Source: Candidula unifasciata
Taxonomy: Eukaryota > Mollusca > Gastropoda > Stylommatophora > Geomitridae
NCBI GenBank assembly: GCA_905116865.2
Contig: CAJHNH020001589.1
Coordinates: forward strand, 12,501-76,500
Direction of reading: 5' to 3'
DNA: 64,000 nucleotides
The stretch's first letter is position 1. Each line of letters opens with the position of its first letter. The notes beneath the pieces are model-generated. The model saw only the letters and a list, made by a program, of their open reading frames with translations. It searched no databases and had not been told where the DNA came from. Both the position numbers and the translations under genes were made by a program. Below are positions 1-29,087 of the stretch, piece after piece.

Positions 1-189
1 AAGATGGGAACGGAGCACTTAGGTAGTGTCCCGAATGTTAGGATCTTGATTCTTAATTCAACATTTTACTTGCCCATTCTAGGGGCGACAAAAATCTCTC
101 AAGATGGGCACAAGACCATTTTCAGAATTATCTGGAAAGAAAGAGAACTGATTGGCTCACCTCATTAGTCTTTAGCTTAAAGTGTGTGA

Positions 190-450
190 AGGCTCAAAAA
201 CTTCCATCGTAGTGTCATTCTTCTTCTTTTGTCAAAATCTGCTTGTGCCGCTAGGCGTCGCAGTCTATCAGATGATCGGCAGCCGAGCCAGGGTGCGCTC
301 AGTCGCTTCATATGCCGTGATGTTATGAAGTCTCAAGTTGTCCGTGACTCCTTCAATCCATCTTCTTCTTGGTCTTCCCCTGCCTCTTGTTGTTTCGATT
401 TTCATGTTGTATGCTCTTGATGCTGGCATCGTTGGTTCCATTCTCATTAG
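190..450 (-). mobile_element. Non-LTR retrotransposon fragment (ORF2 C-terminus)
   Basis: The minus strand encodes [20 protein letters not shown], the basic C-terminal signature of LINE ORF2 proteins, followed by stops. Bases 1-190 show nothing recognisable. Confidence 0.6.
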
Positions 451-589
451 GTGACCAAATCATTTCATTTCAGTGTCATTGCTCCGCTTATACATACATG
501 CTTTAGTTAGAATATAAATATAAAATTTTCTTCTTATTCTGCTTCTTGTTCTTCGTCTTATTAATCCGTATCATTTTTTTTTTCTGAGT

Positions 590-850
590 TTTCTTCTTCT
601 TCTTTATCATTGTCATTATCGCCATCTTCTTCATACTCTTTTTTTTTCTTCTTCTTTTTTAAATTATCGTTCACCGGCTGTAAACTCCGGTGGGAAATTC
701 TGTTTGTTCGTCCATGTCTGGACTTTGGTCTTGTTCCTAAGCTTGAGTTTTGCCTGCACATCCGTTTTACAGATCTACTTTTTTTCAGGCAGATACATTC
801 TGACTTCGAAGGAATCATATAGTTAGTCACCTTTTACGACTTTGTGTCGC
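590..850 (-). repeat. SINE family A copy
   Basis: Starts on plus with (TTC)n, then GTTCACCGGCTGTAAACTCC, GTTCGTCCA, CATCCGTTTTACAGATCT, GACTTCGAAGGAA and TTTTACGAC, the shared body of the commonest dispersed repeat here. The (GAA)n end marks the 3' tail. Confidence 0.75.
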
Positions 851-1017
851 CAGGAGTTTATCGCTTATGTGATGTTCCTGGTGGGGTACAACTTACTTAC
901 ATACATGTCCAATCGTTGCTCGGTATTTGTCAATAACAAACTAGTTTCTCAGGACTGGAAGCTCTCTTGATATGAAATTTACTCTTGATGGTGCAACACG
1001 GTACATTTTCCCGACAC

Positions 1018-1390
1018 TGAAACCCTATGTTTCGTGTGACCCTATGTTGTGTGAAACCCTATGTTGTGTGAAACCCTATGTTTTGTGTGACCCTATGTTT
1101 TTTGAAACCCTATGCTTTGTGTGACCCTATGTTGTGTGAAACCCTATGTTTTGTATGACCCTATGTTGTGTGAAACCTTTATGTTTTGTGTGACCCTATG
1201 TTGTGTGAAACACTATGTTTTGTGTGACCCTATGTTGTGTGAAACCCTATGTTTTGTGTGACCCTATGTTGTGTGAAACCCTATGTTTTGTGTGACCCTA
1301 TGTTGTGTGAAACCCTATGTTTTGTGTGACCCTATGTTGTGTGAAACCCTATGTTTTGTGTGACCCTATGTTGTGTGAAACCCTGTGTTT
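1018..1390. repeat. Minisatellite, about 33-34 bp period
   Basis: Alternating CCCTATGTTTTGTGTGA and CCCTATGTTGTGTGAAA, about eleven copies with few substitutions. Bases 1400-1740 hold only unassigned sequence that includes an internal direct repeat (1434-1480 and 1638-1695). Confidence 0.9.
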
Positions 1391-1794
1391 TGTATCAGTG
1401 TAAGGGGGTAAATATCTCAGCAATAAAATTGAAAACTGGACCAGATAACATTTAGACTTGTCACCGCCACTGACATTACACCACACGGAGCAATCGGTTT
1501 CTGATGTCAGAATTTGGTTATCTATTTTTGTCAGTCTGTGATATCCCAGGTGATCGATGGATAGAGGATACATTTATAAATGTTAGGCTTCCTCTTCTTT
1601 ATTCTTCTTCTGTCCTTCGTCTCTCAATGGAACATAGGTTGAAAACTAGACCAGATCACATTTAGAGTCGTCACCGCCACTGACATTACACCAAATGGGA
1701 CAGGATTCTCCGTGACGAAGTAGTCATGTTGTTTGCTTCCTGCTCTTGAGGTTGTGAGTTCGTATACGGAGGCGTCGTTCAGCTAACGAAGGCA

Positions 1795-1995
1795 ATTTTA
1801 AGGATCCCTCGGCTGAAGTCGGGGGCCCTAATATAACCTAACGGTTAAACGAGGTTTCTGAGACCTCTTCCCGGGTGATCCTCATCCGCATGGTGGCATT
1901 TTGTGTCACCGGATATTAATCGTTGGGTGGATGTCCTGGTCGGGTTGAATCTCATTCATGCATTCATTCCAAAGATCATTGAGGATCGTGGCTGG
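1795..1995 (-). repeat. SINE family C copy
   Basis: GGGGGCCCTAATATAACC, GAGGTTTCTGAGACCTCTTCC, GATCCTCATCCGCATGGTGGCA and TTGTGTCACCGG match the copies near 23720, 24020 and 32580. Confidence 0.65.
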
Positions 1996-2048
1996 AACAA
2001 CGTAGTTAGTGCTTTGTTTAACGCTCACGGCAGGCGGTTAGCTGTTGA

Positions 2049-2049
<1 letters not shown>

Positions 2050-2119
<70 letters not shown>

Positions 2120-2138
2120 AAGAGAGAGAGAGAAAGAG
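2050..2138. repeat. (GA)n microsatellite
   Basis: About 44 AG repeats with a few AAG interruptions at the 3' end. Confidence 0.95.
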
Positions 2139-2879
2139 ACCAATCCGGTGTAGTGATGTTGATCCTCTGAATATTTAGTCTTTACCAAGGGACAACCGGT
2201 TCATGGTGTCATTTGGTTATCTAGTCTTGCCAATCTCTGATACCCTAGGTCATCGACGCAAGGTGAATAAATGTATGGTTTCTTTTTCTTCTTTAATCTG
2301 CCCTGTATCCCCCATGGTTTACGGTATCTTTCATGGAATCAAGGCCGTAAGGTTGCGTAATCCTTAGTACCGATCCAAAGGGTTTACAACTCGTGTTTTC
2401 TGGATTTAAAACCCCCCCCCCCCCCCCCCCCGGAGTATCGGTTCTCAAATAACTGGCGCTAATTTGTCATAATTTGTCATGGTATCAAGGCAGCTCACTT
2501 TATGTGCTTTCCTTCAGTTCTCTATCGCTCTGTCCCTCTCTGTATTGGTCTGCCTTTGTTTCGATAAGCAGATAACAGGTACTGAAATCGGGGATGCACA
2601 GTTCTACTATGTTTCTGTGTTTTATCCCCCAATGGAAGTTCTTAACCATCTAACGCCAAGTCGTTCTATCCTTCGCTATTGCATGCAGATCACCGCATGG
2701 CCTCAATATCTGTTTGACTTAACTCCCGACAGTAGTAACGAGAAGCAAACCGTCCAGAAAGCAATGGCAAACTACTGGACGTGAACTAGAAAAACAACAA
2801 CAGCTAAAAAAATGCTGGGGTTGGTTCTGCAACGTCCTGTAAAGGTTATGCAACTAGGATCTAATTTCCTTGTTTTACT

Positions 2880-4050
2880 GTAAAAGTCTTTAAGGTTTCC
2901 TTTTGCTGCTGCTGTCTCTGCTTCTTCTACTAGATCATGTAAATATTTCTTTTATCTGCCTTTCTTAGCCTCCCAAGTTCCTTATTAGCTTCTGTATATT
3001 TATTATAAGATCTAGCAGCTCTTGTTTTGCTATTGTATATGTCAGCCTTTTCCTTTCTTTGATCATTTCAAGGGTTCCAGGTGTTATCCACGTTTTGTTT
3101 TCATTCTCTTTTTACCAAGGACTTTTACACACAATTCATTCCAAACCACTTTGATCTGTTCCCAGCAGACTTCAGTGCTTACCTCCTCAGATAACTGCTG
3201 CAACACTTTGTGCTTATTAGAGACTGTTCCCTGTGTGTGTGGGTTCCAGGGAAAACAAGAATAGACCCACTGACTTCCCAACAAGAATATCGTTGTAAGA
3301 GTCAACTAAGTAAAAGCTTTTTTTGAAGTCTGAGTGAATCTGCCCAGGCGACAAGAAACAGCGCAATGCATACAAATGAACTCGTAAAATGGATGTACAC
3401 ACAAAACTCAGACGTTTGGACAATGCCACAGTCCAAATGGACAAACAACCATAACCTTCCGCCTGACCTTACAGCCGGTGAAGTGAACAAAGAAGATAAG
3501 AGACTGTGGCCACACATTTCTCCTTAGCTTCTTCATCACTGAGATATCCTTCATTATACTGGTGTCTATGATTTTCAGATGTTATATATCTTTTATTTAA
3601 GTTTCACCTTGAATTTATCTACCCACAGACAGTGGTCAGTAAATACATCAGTACCTTGAAAAGCCCTAACACCATAAGGAATGATCTAAATTTATTGTTT
3701 ATATGTACATAATCAATGTGATTGGTCCTCTTTTGATCTGGTGATTCCCATGCTGCCTTGTGTATTCTGTTATCGGTACTACTCACGAATCTCACTCCAT
3801 CTTATTCGGCCACAGATTTTTGTATTCCTTCTGATGTGCTGTCCTATGTTCTGGGGGTACTGTGAGATGCCTTCCTTCAAAATCTATATACACTGTGCCG
3901 AAAACTGTCTCTGGTTCGTTCAATGTGGCTGACAAATTGTGGCCTAGACGAAATTGGTCAGCTTTCTTGTAGCAACTGCCTCTTCTGTTGTTTGTGGAAG
4001 GTGCTGTTGTTGTGAGTAGCTCAGGCACCGCAGGAGCAAAGCGCAACAGT
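2880..4050 (-). mobile_element. Decayed LINE (endonuclease and linker), split by a SINE
   Basis: Minus-strand translation at 3550-4050 resembles a LINE apurinic endonuclease end (IDYVHINNKFRS), and 2900-3240 resembles the following linker. A family A SINE (about 3241-3495) lies between. Part of the same LINE recurs at 49640-49745. Confidence 0.55.
3241..3495 (+). repeat. SINE family A copy
   Basis: GGGTTCCAGGGAAAACAAGAATAGACCCACTG head through AACCTTCCGCC and ACAGCCGGTGAA. Inserted in the LINE at 2880-4050. Confidence 0.75.
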
Positions 4051-4274
4051 TCAAGGGTATCGAATCCTTTATGTTTTTGTATTTTTACGCTCAGTGGTGG
4101 TGGATGTGATTAAAACAAGTAACAGCTGATATCTCTAGAACAGCCCGTGGGAATTATTACAAAATCACACAGGGGTACGAGATTTGTGAGTTGAACCCTT
4201 TTATGTGGCAAAATGCTTTACCCTTCTTCTTCTTCTGCGTTTGACATCAGTCGTGCTGAACACTGAGTCCCGTC

Positions 4275-4485
4275 TGTGTCACAAATAGGACTGTGCATTT
4301 AAGGTCGCCACAGGTTTCCCCATAGCTTCTCTTGCAATGTGGCTCGCTTGGGCCAGATCCAGTCTTTGGTGGGAGAAGTTATGGTAGGACTTCAGTATGT
4401 GCTCAGGGGTCTGTCTTTCTGCTTCACAATCAAAGGCAGCAGATTCTTTTATGCCTATCCTGAATGCTTCCCCCAATAACATACT
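4275..4485 (-). mobile_element. LINE 3'-end fragment (zinc-knuckle region)
   Basis: Encodes RIGIKESAAFDCEAERQTPEH. A related piece ([17 protein letters not shown]) is at 47525-47615. Bases 4500-5300 hold a partial family A SINE near 4960-5060 and nothing else clear. Confidence 0.55.
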
Positions 4486-5334
4486 GATTCCTAGCCCACA
4501 AGTTAGTTAATTCTCTATTTGTATTCATTATTCCTAGCCCATTTGTCCCCATAATCTCTTTACAATCTTTGTTATCTGATCTTAGCATTCAGGACACCAA
4601 TCAATTTTTCTTTTTTACTGCCTGTTCTTTCATTATTTATAATATTGTGAAGCTGCATGTGAAATTTGTCAGTGGATTCATCTTTTTGTATTGCCGACAT
4701 GTTCACCTTCTGTTTCACTGTTCTAAATGATGTTCTTATTATCTAGGACTCACAGCTTCCCATATTATTACTTATTAGTGCAGTCTCTGCCTCTTTCAAT
4801 AGTTTCAGGGCCACTCCTTCACTCTGGACAGAATGTTCCCCCGTGAATGTCCTGAGAACAAAATAGTTTCAGCTGAATACAGAATATTTTTCCACGCCCT
4901 GGTTACACACAAACCCCACCCCTGGCTTTGGCCTGAGGACTTTGGGCCGCATGGCTAGTGATGTCAGCAAGGACTGTTCAAGTTAGGATTTGGTCTTGTT
5001 CCTCAAGTTGAGTTTTGCAAGCAAATCAGCTTGTTTAAAGGGACAGTGGGGGCTACCTGAACCCACATGGGGACACTAGGGACGAAAGGCAAAAGAATCA
5101 GTGTTTTTTGTGTGTGCTACAGTTGGGGGAGTTAAGTTATATACTAGTCCAATTTCAGCAAACCCTTTACTAATCTAAATAATGCGGACACAATACAACG
5201 CAAAATTTATAGCGATGCATGTTTCGCTGTATTTTGTGAGGTGCAACGCTACAGTTACACCAACATATAATGAAGCACAAAAACTTTAAAAAATTAACTG
5301 AAATACAAATGGTTGCCCTCCATGCATTCCATCT

Positions 5335-5578
5335 TCAGATTAGACAGTTTTCTTTGTATTTCTTAAATCTCATTCTTTGTTAATGTCTCCAGGTTTCTTG
5401 ATGTTGGACATATTTTGTTGGCTCTCAGAGATCTGAAGTACCGATGTGGGAACAATCCCTAAAGAAACCATTTTCCCTCATCGGTACTTCATATCCCTGA
5501 CCGCTGGCAAAATATGTCAAATATCAGGACATTAACAAAGAATGAGATTGAAGACATGCAAGAGAACTGTCTAACCCT
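5335..5578. repeat. Imperfect long inverted repeat (foldback)
   Basis: AGACAGTTTTC, TCATTCTTTGTTAATGTC, CATATTTTG and CCGATG on the left are mirrored by CATCGG, CAAAATATG, GACATTAACAAAGAATGA and GAGAACTGTCT on the right. Arms are about 110 bp around a short centre near 5455. Confidence 0.75.
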
Positions 5579-6025
5579 AATTGATCGCCTTTTACGGCAT
5601 GCTTGTTAAGGAGCAGTGCATCTTATCGGGAACCATGCGGAAAGACAATGTCAATTACATTCATTATTCTTAAGGAACAGTCTCAACACTGTATACTGCA
5701 TTCAAATTCATGTATTTCATAAAACAAAGAAAAAACATTGTTAAAACATCACATGTGAATGATACATGGACTCTGTCAATGTGAAACTTAGAAGATGAGA
5801 CCAGCACTAAAAAAAAACACTGGCACAATAGCATCTGCGCTAAGCCTACATGTATGTTCCTTAAAAACATAACAGATAGGTTACCTATAATCAAGGATAA
5901 CCCAAACAAATATATATATATATATAAAGCTGTCACAAATCTATTCTCGGTGTGGTCTTCTATGTTATTAGGCCCTGTAAACTGTTTGAGCCTAGCCTAA
6001 CTCTGGCAATTAAAACTAAAACATC

Positions 6026-6225
6026 CCCGAGTGGGTTCCATGGCCCCATTTCAAAGAAAAAAGAATAGAACCCCCTCCCCCTTTCCTCTCACAAGCATGA
6101 CATAAAAGGCGACTCATAAGGGATCTGCTGAAACTGGATTTGCAGGGCTGAAAGGCCTAGCTGTAAACCACAACACAATGTGTTCAACACCCTTTTCAGG
6201 GTGAACGCAGAAGAAGAACCTACTT
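6026..6225 (+). repeat. SINE family B copy
   Basis: Head GGGTTCCATGGCCCC as in family A, then AAGGCGACTCATAAGGGATCTG, AGGCTGAAAGGCCTAGCTGTAAACCACAACACAATG and tail GGGTGAACGCAGAAGAAGAA. Other B copies: 30075-30325, 58060-58240, partial 17040-17165 and 63135-63232. Confidence 0.7.
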
Positions 6226-6502
6226 TAAATTTGAAATGATTTTTTTTAAAGTCTCCTAGGATACTCAAAACTTTTGCAAATAACAATATTAGCATAACAT
6301 AATACATGGAATGCATCAACATGGCCACAGAATCACGACTGCTTTCTTTAGATGTCTGTGACAAATTGTCTCAGGGTCTAGACCTCTACTGTCTTTGGTG
6401 TCCATGATTTTTCAAATATTTATGTTAAACCCTATTAAAACCACGCATCATAAATTTGTTGTTTTCCCCTGCTGAACTAAAGGTGGTAACAGTTGCCACT
6501 GC

Positions 6503-23547
<17,045 letters not shown>

Positions 23548-23640
23548 GGTGAAAAAACGCTAAGAACTGTAGGCTGTAGGTGTGTGTTCAAGTCTGGTCT
23601 GGTCCTTGTCGCTAGAATCTTCACAAACCGAAACCACGGC

Positions 23641-23680
23641 TCGCACGTTACCGGTCTTACTTCCGGTTAGTGGCTATCAA
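23641..23680 (-). promoter_or_regulatory. Putative NUDC promoter with ETS site
   Basis: About 115 bp upstream of the NUDC ATG the minus strand reads ACCGGAAGT (plus 23659-23667), a consensus ETS/GABP site typical of TATA-less housekeeping promoters. The start site itself cannot be seen. Confidence 0.45.
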
Positions 23681-23714
23681 GACGGTCCCAATTTTGTTTC
23701 CCTCTCCAAGAGGG

Positions 23715-24180
23715 ATAAACACCAGGTGACACAAAGTACCACCATGCGAAAGAGGATCATCCGTGAAGAGGTCCCAGAAACCACTGTCAGCTGTTAGGCC
23801 ATATATGTGGCCCAGCTATATGCAGGGCCCGTGGCAGAAGCCAGGGTGGGGCTTCAAACAAAAAAAAATTCATCCCACATGAGGACGACTTTCAATAACA
23901 ATGGATGGATGTCAAAAAGTTCAAAAACTTATCACAAAAGTACTTCCCCAACAAAGCCCATTGTATATGCTTGTATGAGTCGTCCTTATGTGGAATTGTG
24001 ATTTTTCGTTATTTGAAGCCCCAACGTGGCTTTTGTCGGGGCCCTGAATATAACCGGGCCATAAATATGGCCTAAGGGGTTGAAAGGGGTTTCTGGGACC
24101 TCTCACCGGTAGATCCTCATCCGCATGGTGGCACTTTGTGTCACCGGGTATTTATCACTTGTGTGATGTTCTGATGGGGT
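23715..24180. repeat. Inverted pair of SINE family C copies
   Basis: ACACAAAGTACCACCATGCG ... GGTCCCAGAAACC ... GGGCTTCAAAC (23720-23863) is mirrored by GAAGCCCC ... GGGACCTCTCACCGG ... GCATGGTGGCACTTTGTGT (24018-24150). Directly upstream of the NUDC promoter. Confidence 0.75.
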
Positions 24181-24519
24181 ACAACAAGCAAGCAAGTAAC
24201 AAAGCCCAAACAAGCCGTAATAGCATTGTCTATGATTTCCTAAATATCCTGAGGAGAAGGCAGAAGCAAAGTTCTTCGGAGAAATTTTTAATAAATGTCA
24301 AACATAGTGAGCCTCAACCAGGTTCAAGTTGGGGGATAATCCAGTTTCGTCCTTTTAAGGATGAAATTTTTTTGTTATTCGAAGCCCCCACCTGGCTTTT
24401 GCCAGGGGCCGCGGACACTCCCACATCGGTTATAATTATGGTAACAAACAGTGTTGCTATTTCACTGAATATTGTTTGGTGCTAATATTTTATGGCTTCC
24501 GTGTCTATCAGTGATTAGT

Positions 24520-25440
24520 GATTAAAAAGGGTTACCATCACAGCACTCCGGACAAATCCATAGGTGCTCCGATTTCCTCCTCAAAAGCTCCACAAGTGTA
24601 AAACGACTAATGATGCCTGTTCTGTGTTGGTTAATGAAACGTCTTGTCCCCCTAGTGAAATGTTCATTTCTTGCAGCTCCAGGCTGCACCCCCATGTCCA
24701 TAAATCTAGAAAGGGATATGGAGTCATGTCCTTTGTCGTGCTCCTCGGTACTGTAAGTGCAGCGCATGTCAATTATAACTTCACTTCTGTCCAGTACTGG
24801 GCCAGCCATATCAACCGCAGTGTCAGCAAGATAGTCTGCACTCTCGTTTCCTTTAACACCCGCATGACCTGGCACAAATATGAATGTTGGGCAGCTATTC
24901 GTGAAGTGCTTAGTGTTGCAATCCATTCGTGCCTGATAAATCCAGCTTTTTTTTTTCTAATCATATTCATCGAGTCACTTAGAATGCATATGTGTATGTG
25001 TATGAACTTTTGAGTACCAAGCCATGCTAATGCTCTTGTTACAGCCATGGTTTCTATTGTAATGCTACTCGCTGTAACAGCAAAGGCGCCATTCATCTCC
25101 TTGATGGTTTTCCCCATTGAGCTTACTGTGAATGCCCCTAATTACTGACCCATCTGGGTAAACTATAGCATCCCCTTCATCTGTGTTTTCGTCAATCAGT
25201 ATTTTGACTAAAGTGTCAACAATGCCAGGAATCTGCTCTCTACAGCTTCCATGAAGTGTGATATGGACTGTTTCCATGTCTATCTTACCATCCAAATCGT
25301 GTCCGTCTCATTCCACAGGCATGGATCTGATTAGATATGTTCCTGATTGTGCCATCCTTTGCTGGTGTTGATATTAATTGGGCTGCCTTTTGAGCTATTC
25401 TTTGTGATATTGATGTACAAGTTCTTTGTGGGGAAAAGGG
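24520..25440 (-). mobile_element. LINE 3' part with RNase H domain and CPEC tail
   Basis: The minus strand encodes RNase H pieces (YPDGSVIRG, then FVPGHAGVKGNESADYLAD) and a terminal LWICPECCDGNPF. Frames shift between pieces. The same CPxC ending recurs at 61150-61260 and 62515-62610. Confidence 0.75.
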
Positions 25441-25484
25441 GGGGGGGTAGTAGCTGTTACCACTGATGTTCTGCCATTAGTTTC

Positions 25485-28250
25485 TCAGTTGCTATCGCGA
25501 TATTGACCAGGCTTCGTCAACGTTGTCGGTATGTCGTCTCCGTCCATATCGCAATACGTGATGTTCCAGGCCGTCATTCTGTTGCTTGCTATGAATATTT
25601 TTTTCTGGACCAGGTGTATTCTTGTGTACTTCGTTAGATCATCAGTTCTCGTTATGCCTAGTGGCATATGAGGCTTCAGAGAGGACTTTCCATGCTTTCC
25701 TGTCCTGTGCAATCTTCAGTGCAGTTTTCCATGTCAAAGATGCCGCACTCAGGTCACTTTACATCGTTCGTCGCCATGTTGTTTTTGGGTGCCCCTGTTT
25801 TCTCTTTTCCTCTGGTGTCCTTTTGAGAGCTGTTTTGGCAGGTATATCAGAATTAATTCTCATAAAGTGGCCAAGCCATTTCCATCTTCTCATGGTAATC
25901 ATACTGTCTAAAGTTTCTTGGTTTGTGACTTGAAGTAGTTTTGTGTTTGAGATTGTATCTGGCCAGAAAATTTTAATAATTCTACGTAGACATGTGTGGT
26001 GGAAGGTGGACAGCTTGCGTGCATCCTTTTTGGTCATTCTTCAGCATTCCGCTCCATAAGGAAGAACTGGCAAAATGATGCTCTTGTAGAGTCGGAGTTT
26101 CGTACCTCTGCAGTAATTGTTGGATTTCCAGATTTGCCTCATCCTTCCAAAAGCAGTTCTAGCTTTGTTTAGACGTAACTGAATGTCCTCTTCGGTTCCT
26201 CTTCGGACACCACACTGCTAAGATATGTGAAATGTTCTACATTTTCAAGAGTTTGGTTATTTACGGTCACTGGTTGTTGGTATGGACTGCTTGTCATAAT
26301 CTTAGTTTTCTTTGTATTTATTCTCAGTCCCACCATTTCTGCTGTGTTGTGTAGTCTGTTACTTTTTTCTTGTATATGTTCATGTTTATGTGATAGGTGT
26401 GCTATATCATCTGCAAAATCAAGGTCCTCAAGCATGGTGAATGGTGTCCATCGTATGCCTCTCAATGTCCTGTCTACTGTGTTCTGCAGTATCCAATCAA
26501 TCACAAGGTTGAAGAGGAGAGATGACAAACACATCCCTGTCTTACATCTGTCTTTACTGGGAAAGATGTATTGTAATTTTTAATACTGCAGGAAAAGTAT
26601 TTTTAGAAGAGAGCAATTATGTTGACAATTTTTCTGGAATTCCAAAATGTCGTAAAATTGTCCATAGACCGTCTCTATGGACGCTGTCAAAAGCTTTCTC
26701 AAAGTCCACAAAATCTATATTAATAAAAATGTTAATTTTCCGAGTTTGTTAACTATAAACTCGGAAACTACTGAACCGATTGCTTTCAAATTTTCACACA
26801 ACATTGCCTTTGACTCAAAGCGAGATTTTTTTTCAGAAAATTGCACAAACCACGAACGACGTAGCTCCAGCAACGGTCAAATCATTATTTGTTTCGTTGC
26901 CGGCCCGGATTTGTTTTTAGTTGATTGGTCATTTTTGACTGCTGAGCTCTTTTTTTACTTTGCATTACTATATAATTTCATTTCCCCTATCTTCTAGAGT
27001 GTTTGGTAGCGTAGTTGTAACTATTCTGCTTATCATGCGGGTGACCCGCGTTCGATTACCCGCTGGGTGATATAATTTCTTTTAGCCCTTAACTGGGCGG
27101 CTGGCAGGTTGTGTTTGGCTAGGCTTCTCTGTACAAGTTAGTGCTACCTATTTAAGTCTGGGTGGACACGGATGCCAAGCTCAATTTAGTTACAATATTT
27201 CGTCACATGGTGACTTTCCCATCTTTCGGAGAGGATGATATGATTGGGGGAGGGGTGGGGTTAGGGCAGACACAGTTAGCTGAGAAAGCTTAAAATGGTA
27301 TTTTAAAGTTCTCATTTAACTATTTCTATTTTAATAATTTCACCATGAATGATTTTTCAATCCTTCGGAGAGGGAGATATGATTGGAGGTGGGGGTGGGG
27401 GATGGGGTTATGCCAGACACAGTTAGCTGAGAAAGCTTCAAATATTATTTTAAATTTCTTATTTCCTAACTATTTCTATTTTTAAAATTTCGCCATTGAT
27501 GATTTTTCAATCCTTTGGAGAGGGATATATGACTGGGTCGAGGGGAGAGGAGGGGGATATGACAGACACTGTTAGTTGAGAGCTATTTTCTTTCCTCTCC
27601 ATTTCACCTTTCTGGGCCACAGCAACGCGTGGCCGGGTACAGCTAGTTAATTTATATACTTCTCTGCCATTCATTGCATTGTTCTAAAATGTTACGTATG
27701 GCGAAGATGTGCTCAGTTGTTCATCTGCCCTTTCTGAATCTTGTTTGTTCCACTCGTAGGCATTTATCTACTACTTTTTCAAGCCGCATTATGATGATTT
27801 TACAAAATATTTTGCTTGGTACTGAAAGTATAGTAATTCCCCTCCAATTATTGCAGTCTGTTAAGTCTCCCTTTTGGGGGATTTTGACTATTGTTCCTTC
27901 AGTCCAGTCATCAGGCAACACTTCTTTTTCCCAAATATCCTTGAACAATGCTAATGGTTCTAGAATGCTAGCAGTTTTGTTGGGATCTACTTTGCGAAGT
28001 TCTGCTGGCAGTTCGTCTTTGCGTGGTGCTTTGTTGTTCTTTAAAGTGTGGATAGCTTTAAGAATTTCTTGTTTGCTTGGTGATTCAGTAATAATGTCAA
28101 TGTCCTGAGAGGCTGGTTGAATATCTGGGGGATTTGCAGACTTCCGTTAGATAATCGCCGCTTAATATAATCTGTAGGCTGAAATTCGTCACTGCTCCTC
28201 TTGCCATTTATCTTAAGTCTTTTTCTTTTGTTTCAAGAGCTCTTTCGTGG
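25485..28250 (-). mobile_element. LINE reverse transcriptase, interrupted by a Helitron
   Basis: Collinear minus-strand RT pieces: WTEGTIVKIPQKGDLTDCNN (27900-27840), VDFEKAFDSVHRDGLW just after the insertion (26710-26660), LDFADDIAHLSHKHEH (26430-26380), RRWKWLGHFMRI (25890-25850). Frameshifts and stops are present. The Helitron 26714-27646 splits it between the INF and VDFEKAF codons. Confidence 0.8.
26714..27646 (+). mobile_element. Non-autonomous Helitron
   Basis: Starts TCTATATTAATAA and ends CTAG, inserted between A and T with no target duplication. A hairpin GGCCAC/GTGGCC lies about 12 bp before the 3' end. It contains three tandem units of about 120 bp (TTTCGGAGAGG ... ACAGTTAGCTGAGAAAGCTT), and no Rep/helicase coding region. 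Confidence 0.85.
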
Positions 28251-28309
28251 TTTTCTTTGGTTAAACTGCTCTGCCTCTCTCACCTAGTCTTGGCTTTTTC
28301 TTTTGAGTT

Positions 28310-28335
28310 TTGAGTTTTTTTTTTTTTTTTTTTTC
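28310..28335. repeat. Poly-T tract
   Basis: T17 at 28317-28334. The surrounding 28250-28430 shows nothing else. Confidence 0.8.
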
Positions 28336-28439
28336 GTTTTTCTGTTCGGTTTGGGAGGCTCAATATTCACGATATTGTATAATATCGAGAAAACAAAACA
28401 CAGATCGTCAAGTTAACCAACTCCGAAAAAGAAGCGCTG

Positions 28440-28640
28440 AGTTCTTCTTCTTCTTGTTCACCGGTTGTGAATCCCAACGGAAAGTCCTGGTTGTTCGTCC
28501 ATTTAGACTTCTTGCGTTGTACCAGGACCTGAGTTTTGTGTGTGCATCCGTTTTACTGGCTTATTAGTTTGCAGTTCTTGTTCCCTGCCTCTCGAGCAGA
28601 TGTACTCCGACTTTGAAGGAAGACGTCGATCCTGTTTCTA
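28440..28640 (-). repeat. SINE family A copy
   Basis: TTCTTCTTCTTCTTGTTCACCGG to CTCCGACTTTGAAGGAAGAC. It runs into a second repeat (28640-29000) that is also found at 55600-56140. Confidence 0.75.
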
Positions 28641-28989
28641 GGACGACAGTAGCCATTGTTTCGCGGGGACACGATGTTGCCGCATTTGTTTGGCATCCTC
28701 GTCATCTCTTTATCTACAGATGTTACCCCAGAGAACCCCTTTAGGGCAACCGAGTGTAGATTGGAGTTTGGTACTGCAGTATGGAGAGGCATGCATCAGG
28801 CAAGGCTTCACCTGTTTCGTCCCAACACCAGGGAAGTGGCTGGTGGATACGGGTATTTAAACCTTTCTGCCAATTAGTAGGATTTATGACGATCGAACAT
28901 TGAGATTTTGCTGGTGTGCCATTAGATGTACCCTTGTCTGACACGTGAGCCTACCCAGCAGGTTAGTAGTCGCTGTCGCGGTGTACCCC

Positions 28990-29054
28990 AACGCCTTTTT
29001 TTTTTATTTCTTTCAGTAATTCTCTTTTCATTTGTAGGCTTTCCAGATTGGATT

Positions 29055-29087
<33 letters not shown>

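Noticed and set aside
1018..1390. Telomere-type repeat (CCCTA)
   Set aside because: The period is 33-34 bp and the CCCTATG word is separated by TTTTGTGTGA. It is an interstitial minisatellite.
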